DNA of 64,000 bases from Adiantum capillus-veneris (Eukaryota > Streptophyta > Polypodiopsida > Polypodiales > Pteridaceae): assembly GCA_014529385.2 (NCBI GenBank), contig CM043943.1:97614355-97678354 (forward strand). The letters are read 5' to 3'. A model generated the notes under the pieces. That model did no database searches and had not been told where the DNA came from. It saw nothing but the letters and a program-made list of their open reading frames with translations. Below are positions 23,348-34,220 of the stretch, in pieces. The translations under genes were made by a program, and so were the position numbers. Within the stretch, counting starts at the first letter, position 1. Each line of letters opens with the position of its first letter.

Positions 23348-23960
23348 TAGTGTTCTTAGCAAATGTGGTATAGATAGAACATCTCCTTAGTCTCTGCAAT
23401 ACAATTTTATTTCTAGATTTATTTGAGATCTTGCCTCAAATTCCTATATAAATGGAAGAAACACTCCTCTCCATTAGTGGTTTGGCTTACACATTTTCTT
23501 AGCTCATTAGCCAGGGCCGAATCCATTAAAAGACTGATCTAGTATTCAACACTATTCTTGGCCCTTGTGTTGGTTTTTTGGTTCTTGTTTGTGCTTCTGA
23601 CTAGAATTTGTCTCTATTCGCTCCTGATTTGGTGGAATTATCGGTTTTGGTGGGACAATTATCACATCTTTTGGTCTCCCGACTGGAGATTCTAGTAGAA
23701 TGAGTTCTCTCTTCCTTGGCAGAGTATGATGTAGCGGGAGAGCAAATGCTTGAAGAGCAGGTGGTTGAAGCTGATAAGCAGGTGATGTTGATAGACCTTG
23801 AAGGGCCGGTTGATGAGAAGGAGCTTGATGATGTTGAAATCGAGTGTGTGGCCAAAGAGGAGGTTGTGATGCCAAAGACTGTGGAGATTCCGATGCAGCA
23901 AAAATGTCCAATGGTGGATAAAGGAGAATCCCAAGCAATGGTTTTGCTTCCATTGAAGGT
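23348..23960 (-). mobile_element. Ty3/Gypsy element 1, right part (broken)
   Basis: Directly beyond the element 2 insertion, the minus strand shows faint coding similarity to the region just upstream of the matching point in element 2. This supports the two flanks being one older element. A Pro/Gln/Leu-rich minus-strand stretch at about 23552-23953 would fall in the gag-to-PR interval. The outer limit is uncertain. Confidence 0.5.
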
Positions 23961-25691
23961 ATGTGAGCTATGGTTGATGAATATGATGGTAGCTACAGCT
24001 ATGTGGTGAATGGTTCAGTAGGTGCAGGGGTCTATGGTTGAGACCTCCACTTTATCGGGTTGGGAGGGAGGGTCAGACATGTGTTTGAGCTTGGTGTCAG
24101 GTAAATGTTTTTTGGATGGTGATATGCTTGATTCTTCTTGGTATGGAGTGGATGCTTGCTTGCCAAGGGATGCATGGAGAGTTGAAGCCAGGCTATGGGT
24201 GGCTTATATACTTGATGGTCTATGTGTTGGGGTATGGCACTATGGTGAACAGTTACAGATGGGTGGAAGACACCAATGGCAGGTGTTTGATTGAGGTGGA
24301 ATCTATGTGATGCAGGGGGTGGGGCAACCCACTTGAAGGTTTGACATTAGGCAGAATAAGACTATGTAAATATGGTTTTGGTTTTCTCATAGTGTGTGCC
24401 AGGTTTTGAAGTTAAAAGTGGAATAAAGCACTTGTTTGGTTGAGCATTTAGGGGTGGACAATGATGGTGCAACCAAAGTTGGTCGACCATGGAAGATGGC
24501 ATGGGCAGGTGCAGGCTAGCAGGAGCATGGCAAAGGGCTAGAGCAGCTACAAAGATCATGGGTAGACCTGTTAGCATCGGATATGTATGGTTGATACGGT
24601 TTAGAAGCCAAGAAAGGCTCCAGAAGGGGCTAATTTGAGGAGCAAAAGAAGGAGATTTCTAGGTGCATTATTTGAGCCTAGACATGTAGAGCTTGAAGTG
24701 TTGAAGGAGTAGCTCTAGACGGCTCATCAAACAAAGCTACAAAGCCCAAGATATTGAAATTTGAAGGTGTAGTGCATGCGGATCCTTGTCGGGCAGGGTA
24801 GCTGGGGACAGGTGTCCCGAGTGGCTGTAAGTGTATAGACCTGTAGTGCTCAATTTATGGAGCATATCCATATTTTCAGATTGCAGATCGGAGCTACGGA
24901 TTGTTCGATATGGCCATTTGAAGTTTTCTCTAGGTTCGGGCTTGACCACACAAGGATCCATGCCATCTGATTTTTTTTGGTCCTTGATAGAGTTTGAGAA
25001 GGTAATGTGCAGTGTATGGAGCTAATGGGAACTGACTGCTCGTCAAACGAAGGCGGGAGCGGGGAAGGTGTAGCAGTTCGAAGTCAAGGTGCAGTTGCTC
25101 GGAGTTGGCTACAATATGATTTTCTCACTTTTTGCAGCCTTGGTTTGGGGTCTCGGAGAATCTTGAAGTGCGGTAAGGATGTGGAGAAGCAAAGACCATC
25201 ATGTGAGCTTTTGGCCGGATTTTGCGGCTCGGCAATTGGATCACCAGGTGACAGTTGGCAGGCAAGGTAACCAGGGCAAAAGTTGGATTCTATGGGTAGT
25301 TTTATAAAAAGTATTTTGGGAATTTTTGAAGGCTTAGAGGCCATGCTCTAAAGAGAGAGCCACGTGGCAAGGATTAACCCCATAGATGGATCTCAAATGC
25401 AGATTAGCAAGGTATAAAGGCCAAACAAAGGCATCTCTTTAGTTGTGTTGAGGCGTGAGGGGAGCTCCCCTTGGTGAGGCTATGGTGTTGCCCATTGGGC
25501 GCTGCCCTGGTGGCGATGGGGGGCCCGGTGGCATTTTGGTCGGAGAAGGCCAATGCAGTGGTGGCGCATCGACTTTGGCAGTGTCCGATGGCTCTGTCTG
25601 GCAAGCGGAATGATCAAAGAACTGATGACAGGGCAAGGGCCACTTCGTGCTTGTTGGGGGCCCAATTTTCTAAGCCAAGTTAAGCGACCCC

Positions 25692-25730
25692 CCCCTCCCA
25701 CTAGCGATATCGCTAGTGCTCAAGGAGGGG
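25692..25730. other. Long perfect hairpin
   Basis: CACTAGCGATATCGCTAGTG (25699-25718) is a perfect 20-bp palindrome. It is flanked by CCCCTCC (25692-25698) and GGAGGGG (25724-25730), which extend the pairing around a small asymmetric gap. Confidence 0.85.
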
Positions 25731-26231
25731 TGTATCCCATGGAGAGGAAGAGAGAGAGTGAACCCAAAGTAAGCGGCCTAGAGGGCATTGCAAAGAGGTT
25801 TCCCACGCCACTGGAGCCAACAAGAGAGAAAATGAGATCGGGCAATTTTAGGCCAAACCGGGTGGCAGAGCCGGGCGGACAAAGGACATGGCGATGTGTG
25901 CACCATGCAATAGTTGCCAAAAAGGAAGTGAACCACATGTGTGCAATGCAAGGATCATTCTAATGCAAGCTAAAAAAAGTGTACGAGCTAGAGAAGCTCA
26001 CATTTTTTCTTTTGTTGGTCATAGCCCCCCTATAAAAGGATGTAGACGTGAATTTTGAAGGGCATTTTGCCAGTGAGCCTTTTTGCCATAGCGGCTTTTT
26101 GGCCTGTTGAAGTTTTTGCCAAGGGTTGTGTTGGCAGGGTGGCAGATTGTAAATGGTGTTGTGTATATGCAAGAAAAAACCATCATTGCTGTCTCTGGGC
26201 GTCATTCTCCCTTCCCCCTTCTCTTCTCTGC

Positions 26232-26232
<1 letters not shown>

Positions 26233-26263
<31 letters not shown>
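26233..26263. repeat. TG microsatellite
   Basis: About 15 uninterrupted TG units. Confidence 0.97.
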
Positions 26264-26267
<4 letters not shown>

Positions 26268-26559
26268 GGGCGTGTCCCCCCGATGTTTTCCATGCAAAGA
26301 GAGATAGAGAGAGGCTGTGTGCATGCAGAAGGCTATGACTTGGGTATACCGGAATGATTGGGTCTGTTTAGTACATTGCAGAGCGTGTGTGCGTATGGTC
26401 GTGTGCAGGCGGTGGTTTTCTTGCAGATAGTGTCAAGTTTTGAAGGTGAACTCTAGTGTATTGGGGAGCTGTGTATACCCTGGGCTATAGTGAGGCATTG
26501 TGTTGTGTGCTAGGTGTGTTCCCCTTCCCCCCTCTACAACATGGCCTTAGCAGCTTGTT

Positions 26560-27231
26560 ATTTATCTAAAGCCGCTCAAGTATCGCAACTATGGTGGATT
26601 TCTTCTTTCATGCGCTTCATGCCAACCTTTGCAAATCTCCCTTCTTGCTTTTCTTGGTTGGTGTCTCCTCACCCACATGCCATGCACACATGATGACCAT
26701 GATGATTTAGCCTCCCAAAATTATCTTTATTTGCTAGTACGGTAGTTTATTAAAAAAATAGTTTTGCCATTGTTCCCACACTCACTCGGCTTTAATAGAA
26801 AGCCTTTCCAAGGCAAGGTTTAAAGCATATCGCTTGTTCAATGCACTCCAATAGAAAACATCTTGGCCATCAAGCCCTCGAGAACTTTTGTGCTATTGGA
26901 GGTGCACCACATCAGCTAAATATTTTTTCCACAGCTTTGGCGAGATAAAATTATATGTACATGTCAACCAACGCATCTCACTTTCCATGCATATCAACCA
27001 ATTCATCCTTAAGCACTATCCTTTTAAAGTGCACCACATTTGGTGTGCATATGAAGCAAAGCATTGTTAAGCTCAACATGTTTCTCCAATAGCCCTGTTT
27101 TCCAATGATTCATGCAACAATCAATGTTACCTTGCAATTACAAGCAAGTGTTTAGCATTAAATCCATCTAAATTATTATTCATGGCCAAGTCTTGCATAC
27201 ACAACAGACATTAGTTTGAATCAAAATTGAG
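26560..27231. other. Unassigned stretch
   Basis: AT-rich, with no coding frame of note. Loosely repeated phrases such as 'gtgcaccacat' occur at 26901 and 27031. This is the flank of the Copia element. Confidence 0.4.
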
Positions 27232-27458
27232 TGTTGGAATTAGGGTTGCAGGAAAACACACACAGCTTGGAGAAGACAAAAGAAGCTCAAGGCACACAAT
27301 AGAGAGAGTATTATTTAGTGTGCAATGGAAAGATATATATCCTCAGAGTGATGGGTGTATAGACAATGCACAGGGAAAAAAACCTCCTAAAGAGGGAAAA
27401 AATTCCCCAGTGGTCGTAATGTGTTCACACACATCACTACCACATGTATAAGGTAACA
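27232..27458 (-). repeat. 3' LTR of the Copia element
   Basis: Begins TGTTGGAATTAGGG, repeated at 30086. The right limit is taken at GGTAACA, giving TG...CA ends. A short purine run (minus-strand CCAAGGGGTATT) abuts it as a candidate PPT. The limit is inferred, because the other LTR is incomplete. Confidence 0.7.
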
Positions 27459-27533
27459 AATACCCCTTGGAGTGATACGGTGAATGAGAGCTGGCACACG
27501 AGTAAAGGGAAGTGCCATGCCCTGAGGACATGA

Positions 27534-27960
27534 TCAGTCCACAAAGGGGATTAAGCCCAATGCTTTGTGGAAATCTTTGAGCTTCTCATGAGATAATGTA
27601 TTTGTGAAAATATCTACAAGGTTGTTTTGTGTTGGCACATAAGCCAAGTTGATCTCTCTTGTTGAGATCCTCTCCCTGAAATAATGGTAATGCACCTCAA
27701 TGTGCTTTGTGCAAGCATGAAAAATTGGGTTCCTTGCAACTACCAATGGGCTGTGACTATCAATGTATATAGTGTTGGCAGTGTCCAGTCCAACACCCAA
27801 ATCATCCATACACACTCAACCGTAGTTGTGAAGACTGTCATGTACTCAACTTCACAACTAGAAGTGGCCACAGTAGGTTGCTTCTTACTCAACCATGATA
27901 TACATGAACTGCCAAGCATGAAACAAAAACCACTTGTGAACACTTGCGTGTCACAACAAC
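27534..27960 (-). mobile_element. RNase H region of the Copia element
   Basis: Copia-type RNase H, with EVEYMTVFTTTVECVW near 27830 and TKHIEVHYHYFRERIS near 27690. It ends in the usual LADIFTK-like segment (here LVDIFTNTL). Confidence 0.9.
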
Positions 27961-27969
27961 CAGCCCAAT

Positions 27970-29080
27970 CTGAGTCCAAAAAAGCATGTAAGTCTGGCGA
28001 CAATGATCCCCCCTTGGGATAAAACAAGACAAGATGTAAAGTGCCACTAAGGTAGTAGAAAATCCTCTTGACAGCCTGACAATGCTTAGACCCTGGGCTA
28101 TGCATAAATCTGCAGACATGTGAGACTGCAAATTGAATATCCGGCCTCATGTTGCATACATAAATGAGGCATCCAACAAAAATTTGGTAAAGAGTGACAT
28201 CTGCAGGATCACCAGCATCATGAAGAATTAATTTTAAGCTTGTTTCCATGGGAGTGGCAATAGGTTTGCAATCCTCAAGTCCAAACTTACATAGCAATGT
28301 CTCTATGTAAATTTTCTGACACAAGGCAATACCATCATCACACTGTTGAAACTGTATGCCCAAGTAATGATGCAACAGCCCCAAATCTTTCATCTTGAAA
28401 GTAGCATTCAAATTAGACTTTAATTTAGAAATATGTCTCTCATTTGCTCCAGTGATCAGCAAATTATCTACATAAAGAACCACAATGAGAAGTACATCAC
28501 CCTCACGCTTTACATACAATGTGCTTTTTGTTGGACTAGTATGAAAGCCTCATTTGACCAAATGTGTGTTAGCTTTCTCATACCAAGCACGAGGAGATTG
28601 CTTCAACCCATACAAAGGCTTCTTACATCTGCACACTTTTTCCTCTTGAACTTTCTTGACAAAAGCATGAGGCTGTGTTACATAAACTTCCTCAAATATG
28701 TACCATTCAAGAAAGCAGTAGCAATGTCTAATTGATGTACATCCCAACCAAAATGAGTTTCCAATGCACATAGAAAATGCACAGTAGTCATATGACAAGT
28801 GGGAGCAAAAGTCTCTTCATAATCTATGCCTTTTTGTTGTGCATAAACCTTTGCAACAAGTCGAGCCTTATGGCGATCGATCTCACCATCTCGCTTGCAT
28901 GTCAACTTGTAAACCCACTTTGTACCAATGGCCTTTTTGCGAGGAGGCAAATCACATAAACTCCATGTGTCATTTTCTATAAGTGCATCATATTCTGATT
29001 GCATGGCAGCCATCCAATTTTTTGAATTTTGTGCTTCATCAAAAGACAGAGGTTCCTCAACATCATGTAAGCTAGACACA
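27970..29080 (-). mobile_element. Reverse transcriptase region of the Copia element
   Basis: Copia RT with KWVYKLTCKRDGEIDRHKAR (about 28860-28920), TAFLNG and YVDNLLITGA (about 28440-28470, the YVDD box region). It also has the KDLGLLHHYLGIQ segment and the MRPDIQFAVSHV segment. Confidence 0.92.
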
Positions 29081-29379
29081 GCCAAAGCATAACAATTTGA
29101 TGCATAAGATGCATGGCCAGAGCATAAATGATTACGACTAGACAAAGGTGCTTCCAATTTACTGTCACGCAATGTATGCACCAGCCATTTTGGCATACGT
29201 CTAGCCTGTTCATTTTCAACCCTTTCCTCATCAAGTACATCATGTACAACTGCATTAGTAATAGGCTGAACTGTAACATTTTCGGAAACCCCCATAGGTT
29301 GTACATTTTCCTCATTGGAATTTACAGTCAAACTTCCACCACTAAAAAGAGGCAACAAAGTGTCATAAATTTCCTGTGA

Positions 29380-30000
29380 TCTTACATTATTGTCTCTGGT
29401 ACATGACAGCAAGGGCTGAAGAGAATGTTTCACAAACACTACATCCCGTGAAACCAAAATACACTTTGTTTGTAGATGATACAACCTGTAACCTTTGCTT
29501 TTAGCACTATAACCAAAAAAATTACATTTGACAACGTTATCATCCAATTTTTTGCGCTGTGTTTGTGGCACCAAAGCATATTCCAAATAGCCAAAAACAC
29601 GCATGTGCTCAATAGAAGGCTTTCTAACATGCCATGCTTTATATGGAGTAATAGACTGCAAAGCTATCGTAGGACATCTGCTAAGTACATTAGTGGCACA
29701 CATGATGGCCTCAAGCCAAAAAGATGCGGCAAAGCTTGACTTTTGACCATACATCATGCTGTTTCCGTAAGTGACCTATTTTTTCTCTCAGCTACACCAT
29801 TTTGCTAAGGCGTATAAGGCACTGTACATTGGTGTTTTATCCCATGACTAGCCAAAAATGCCTTAAATTCATGAAACATATACTCCCCACCTCGATCAAA
29901 ACGGAGAGTGGCCATACTACATTTCGAGACATTTTCAACCATAGCCAGAAATTGTTTGAAGTACATAAAAACTTTGGACCTACGAATGCTCGCCAAAGCT
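29380..30000 (-). mobile_element. Integrase region of the Copia element
   Basis: Core segments LRFDRGGEYMFHEF and GIKHQCTVPYTP (about 29810-29920). These are followed by the Copia connection SFWLEAIMCATNVLSRCPT, ITPYKAW and RVFGYLEYALVP (about 29560-29720). Confidence 0.9.
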
Positions 30001-30068
30001 CACTAAAATCTGAGAAAGCGAGCAAGCGCGTGCTAGAGCTACTGGCGACTAATCCCGAGAGGATGCAA

Positions 30069-30083
30069 CCTGCTTTGATACCA
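30069..30083 (-). other. Primer binding site of the Copia element
   Basis: Minus-strand TGGTATCAAAGCAGG lies two bases from the LTR end and resembles the initiator tRNA-Met primer site TGGTATCAGAGC used by plant Copia elements. Confidence 0.85.
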
Positions 30084-30085
30084 AT

Positions 30086-30230
30086 TGTTGGAATTAGGGT
30101 TGCAGGAAAACACACACAGCTTGGAGAAGACAAAGGAAGCTCAAGGCACACAATAAAGAGAGTATTACTTAGTGTGCAATGGAAAGATAGATAGCTCTAT
30201 AGTGACGGGCATATATACAATGCACAGGGG
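30086..30230 (-). repeat. 5' LTR part of the Copia element
   Basis: Matches 27232 onward through CAATGCACAGGG, then stops at the LINE junction. Confidence 0.85.
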
Positions 30231-30270
30231 GATCGTATATACAATGCACTTCTGTTCTCTCTCGCTCCCC

Positions 30271-31130
30271 ATGAGGATCGTCTCATGGAACGTGCAGAGA
30301 CTAGGTGAGTCCCAGTTTCAGTGGACAGCGGGGCCGATTGCGTCAGGAGCTTCAGCGTTGCCTTGTGGGAGGAGAGATTGGTCTCCTCATGCTTCAGGAG
30401 AACCATCTGTGTGAGAGCCGCATTCGGCATTGTAGTCAGATTTTGCGTGGACTTTATGATACCTTTTAGTCAGCTGCTTTTGGACCTGGAGGCATCCAGG
30501 GAGGGGTATGTATGACTATTGCAGACTCACTACAGCAGGCCATTGTGGGCAGAGGGATTATTGTGCCAGGCAGGGCTCAGTGGATTACTATGCAAGTTCA
30601 GGGTGGCCTAGAGGGCTTCCTGAACATCTATACGCCCAATGTGGCGAGTGCTCGTGCAGAGTTTTGGTCATAGATTGTTGAGTCTTTGCCACAGGCCGAT
30701 CAGTGGTGTATAGGAGGGGATTTCAACATGTTGGAGGACCCTTCTGACAGGATTGGTGGCAGCCATGCTATTGTGCATGGAGTCGAGTTGGCAGCTTGGG
30801 AGAGGTTTTGTATGACTTTGAGGGTCTCGGATACATGGCAGCACTCTGGTTTTGTGAGGCCCCAAGACAGTCTTACCTTCTCTAGATCGGACCGCAGAGT
30901 GGGAGGAGTGAATCTATCGCACATAGATCGCTTCTACACTAGTGACCACTTCAGTGACATGGGGGGTTCCGTGGGCATCCTGGCAGGAACTTCCTTCTCG
31001 GACCATGCACCAGTGATCCTCACAGTGGCAGAGAGGCAGAGGAGTGGAAGCACGATGCTCCGCATCCCAGAGAGGGTCTTGTTGGACTCAACACTTAGAG
31101 AGAGGGTAGAGGCTCTCTGGGCAGAGGGCA
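30271..31130 (+). pseudogene. LINE APE-type endonuclease domain, broken
   Basis: This domain nicks target DNA to prime reverse transcription. Landmarks in order: SWNVQRLG (30283), LQENH (30392; LQETH in active copies), IYTPN (about 30627), GGDFN (30713), HIDRFY (30920) and FSDHAPVIL (about 30990). The start lies in one frame and the rest in another, so there is a frameshift between about 30300 and 30390. In-frame stops occur near 30467 and 30671. From 30686 the frame is open to 31387. The catalytic SDH is retained. Not functional as it stands. Confidence 0.88.
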
Positions 31131-31556
31131 TGGACAGACAGGATTCACCAGCAGACAGAGTGGCCTCAGGCCTAGCTCATCTTAGGCTGCAGCGAGAGAG
31201 GCGGAGCAGCGTCTCAGACAGGGCATTGCTTCACTACAGAGGCTGCATGAGCATCACCCACACAATCCATGGTTGGAGGAGCAGTTATAGCAGGATTGAC
31301 AGGAGCTTTCTAGCACAGAGGAGAGGCGTCATGAGTTTGCCTTCCACCGACAGGCATCTCAGTGGACTCAGGTGGGTGACAGAGTGACTAGTGTTTTTTT
31401 TGAGACAGTGGGGCCTCAACACTCGCATATAAAGGTCAGTCAGTTGAGGAGGCCCGATGGGTCAGTTGCTTGTGAGCCCGAGGATATGCGTGCAGTCACT
31501 ACTACTGACTTTTATCGTGAGTTACTGTCGGCCTGAGCCTCAGTCAGAGTGGCAGG

Positions 31557-32621
31557 ATGCATGCAGGGAGCAGGTTTGGGCACAGATGCCTTGTGATAGA
31601 GGAGATGCGCCAGAGGCTAGAGATGCCACTTCAGCTTGAGGAGCTGCACACCGCTCTAATGGCCCTCCCTCGTGGTAGCTGTCTAGGAGAGGATGGGTTG
31701 ACTCCTAGCTTCTTCTTGGAGTACTGGGACCTGCTTGGTCCAGATCTTTGTAGTGCTTTTCAGTACATTTTGCACATAGGAGTGATGTTGGAGAGCATGA
31801 GTGAGGGCCTGATCTACCTCATTCCCAAGGAGGGTGGCTCCTTGGATGAGATTCGACAGTGGCACCCCATCACCATCCTCAACTCAGCCTACAAAATTCT
31901 TGCCAAGGCTCTGAGTTTGAGGATTCAGTCACTTTTAGACAGCCTTATACATGGGACTAAGACAGGTTTTGTCAAGGAACGCATTATCCTTGACAACATC
32001 TTTACTTTTTGGGAGGCTTCTGCTTTGGCACGGCCCCGTGGTGAGGACCTTGTGATTCTTCTTCTCGATTTTGAGAAGGCCTACGACTGAGTTGACTGGG
32101 ACTTTCTAGAGGGCACTCTTCGCAGGATGGGCTTCTCATATGCTTGGATCAGAGGGGTGTCAGCTTTGTACAGACAGGCTCACAGTCAGGTGCTTTTGGT
32201 AGGGGGGAGAGGTGAGCGCTTCATGCTCACACGCTCGGTCGGACAGGGCTGTCCTCTGACCCCCTTTCTCTTTCTGTTCTATGCGGAGGCGATGAGAAGA
32301 TTTTTGGTGTCACAGCAGGTTGGTCTGAGGGGCTTAGCACTCCCTATTCGGGGAGAGGAGCTACTCGACGCTGAGTTTGCCAATGACTCAGCCTTGTACT
32401 TAGATGGCCAAGAGGCCAATCTTCATAGATTTGAGCAGGCTCTGAAGACCTTCTGTAGTGCATCGGGCACACTGATCAACTGGAGAAAGACAGTGGCTTT
32501 CTCAGTTGGTAGTGCTCCTATGCCAGATTGGATGCCAGGAGAGGGTTTCAGGTGGATTCCCCCAGGGACTACAGTTCGATACTTGGGTTGTCAAGTTGGT
32601 CTGGACTTGTCTCCCGAGTAG
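31557..32621 (+). pseudogene. LINE reverse transcriptase domain, broken
   Basis: Plant L1-type RT. Landmarks: LPRGSCLGEDGLTPSFF (about 31660), LIYLIPKEGG, WHPITILNSAYKILAK, FVKERIILDNI, DFEKAYD (about 32070), GQGCPLTPFLFLFYAEA (about 32240) and EFANDSALYLDG (about 32370). The catalytic box reads FAND where active enzymes have FADD, so one catalytic Asp is Asn. A TGA at 32088-32090 interrupts the frame where relatives have Trp (KAYDWVDW). A TAG at 32620 ends the open stretch although similarity runs on. Both changes mark the copy as dead. Confidence 0.92.
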
Positions 32622-33987
32622 AAGATTTCTCCTCTTCTCCTGTCCATCAGGAGAAAGCTGTTACATTGGAGCTCAGCACATCTGTCGCTGGCTGGTAGAG
32701 TAGTAGTTTCCAACCAGGTGTTGTTGGCGACTATGTGGTACATCACTTCCTGTTGGATCTTCTCAAGTTCTTGTATTAGCCAGGTAGAGAGACTGATGAG
32801 GAACTTCCTTTAGTCAGGACGTGACACTCAAATGGCTCGAGCCAAGGTGGCTTGGTCGGTCATCATGCTTCCTTGTTCTCAGAGAGGGCTTGGGATCATT
32901 GATCCATCACAGCAGAGCAGAGCCCTTCTAGGGAAGTTCATAGTCAGAGGACTTCTTCCAGGTGAGGAGCCCTAGAAGGAGTTCTTGTTGCAGAGGATTT
33001 GTGCCAGGGTGCCTCAGTCAAGAGGCCCTTGGAAACCTTCGACCAGATGGATTTTTACAGAGATGCGCCGAGTTGGTTTGAGAAGGAGACTAGAGGACAG
33101 CTTCGTTGTGAGTTTGCTTCGTTCTTGGGAGCTCTTACGGCGTGTCCTGGAGCAACGACAGCCGATGTGCACGAAGGAGCGCCTACGGCAGCCCCTCATC
33201 TGGAACCCCATGGTTAGCACTCATAGAGGCCACTTGGTTGGTAGTTGACCGCATGTTTCCTGGGGTCCCATGGTAGCAGGTCCAGCGCTCTCTCTAGGTG
33301 ACTTGCTAGATTTCACAGGTTTGTCAGAGGAAGTACAGGGTTATCAGCCTTCAGGGCATGAGAGGGGTGCAGAGCATGTGTCAGGACATCTCAGAGTCAG
33401 TTCCAGCTGAGTGGCTCACGCCTCTCGATCCAGTAGCACCCCGGTGGATGGGAGCCTTCACACGACTGGAGGTTCTCATTTCAGTCAAGGCATGCTCAGA
33501 GACAATCCCAACCCTCTTCTTTGAGCTTCAGGGTGAGGGACGATTACAACGAGTTGCAGTAGAGGCCCCGCAGGTAGCAGAGTGTTGTTTTCAGAGGATC
33601 CGAGTTGTGGGCATCCGTGGGAGGACTTGTGTCATAGACGCTGACCCAGTAGCTCTCAAGACTAGTCACTGGAGGCTTTGGGCTTGGGAGTGCTGTCCAC
33701 TGGCACCAGTACAGTGGGATCCTGGTGATTGTCTATGGAGGGACCCCTTCTCTTCTGCAGACCACCCAGGAGTCCCCTACTTTCAGTACACTATTCAGCT
33801 TGGACGTCATATACTCGCAGCACAGAGAAAGGACCTCCCAGCTGCAGCACGTCATTGGCAGGAGGAGGGCCTCACAGTCGAGTTCTTGGCAGCCTTTTGG
33901 CAGAGGCTATGGAACTCCAGACATTTGATTAGTGAAGTTAACGTACTCAATGCCAACAATAGCTACCAGGATGTTGTTATATATTGA
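32622..33987 (+). pseudogene. LINE C-terminal region, broken
   Basis: Continues the LINE ORF2. First comes the thumb-like LSLAGRVVVSNQVLLATMWY segment (about 32680-32740). Then comes the ARAKVAWSVIMLPCSQRGLG segment (about 32835-32890), the usual stretch after RT in plant L1s. A Trp/Arg-rich region follows to a stop near 33987, with segments MRGVQSMCQDISESVP (33358) and HWRLWAWECCPL (about 33670). Stops or shifts occur near 32813, 32972 and between 33190 and 33358. The last 210 codons (33358-33987) are open. They match the minus-strand copy at 36550-37100, so this tail is a genuine part of the family. I do not recognise its domain. Confidence 0.8.
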
Positions 33988-34220
33988 TCTTCCTTTGATA
34001 AAACCATGTTCGTGCGGGTGATAGCTTTGTCTAAGAGGGGAGATAGCTTGAGGCAGCATCTTTGGCGATTATCTTGTATGCTACCATCATCATGGTGATG
34101 GGTCACCAATGTTTCACTTGGGAGTAGCACACTTGCTTTGGGGTTGGTTTAATTAGACCCCTTGTTTGGAGGATGCAGTGGACGGGCACCCAAAGTGCCG
34201 GCTACAAGCCACACTTCATT

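Larger units (their letters stand above)
23961..26559. other. Unassigned, G-rich on the plus strand
   Basis: Many short open frames on both strands, none matching a family I know. The composition shifts to GC-rich around 25450-25960. A CTATAAAAGG box at 26029-26038 could be a plus-strand promoter or an LTR remnant. No paired LTR was found. Confidence 0.4.
27232..30230 (-). mobile_element. Ty1/Copia element (broken)
   Basis: Minus-strand Copia with a 3' LTR at 27232-27458, a 5' LTR part at 30086-30230, and an initiator-Met-type PBS. The coding parts seen run INT, RT, RNase H, the Copia order. I see no gag part. The 5' LTR copy stops where the LINE at 30231 begins, so the LINE (or a rearrangement with it) is later. 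LTR copies are about 90% alike over the shared 145 bp, so the element is old. Broken, about five or more breaks. Confidence 0.9.
30231..34220 (+). mobile_element. L1-type LINE, copy 1
   Basis: A plus-strand non-LTR retrotransposon: endonuclease, reverse transcriptase, then a long C-terminal region. Reading begins at ATG 30271 with MRIVSWNVQRLG, the APE-type endonuclease start. ORF1 is not present upstream, so the copy is 5' truncated or ORF1 is lost. It begins at the truncated Copia LTR. No poly(A) tail or target duplication could be set, and the 3' limit near 34220 is an estimate. A second copy of the same family lies at 36430-37330 on the other strand. Confidence 0.88.

Noticed and set aside
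23716-24300. Plus-strand open frames rich in Glu/Val and Gly/Trp
   Set aside because: No family resemblance, and overlapping frames on the other strand are equally long. Composition effect of a G-rich strand.
25439-25963. Overlapping GC-rich open frames on both strands
   Set aside because: Several frames are open at once, typical of high GC. No motif or splice context favours any of them.
26107-26338. Frames encoding Cys-Val runs
   Set aside because: These are translations of the TG microsatellite.
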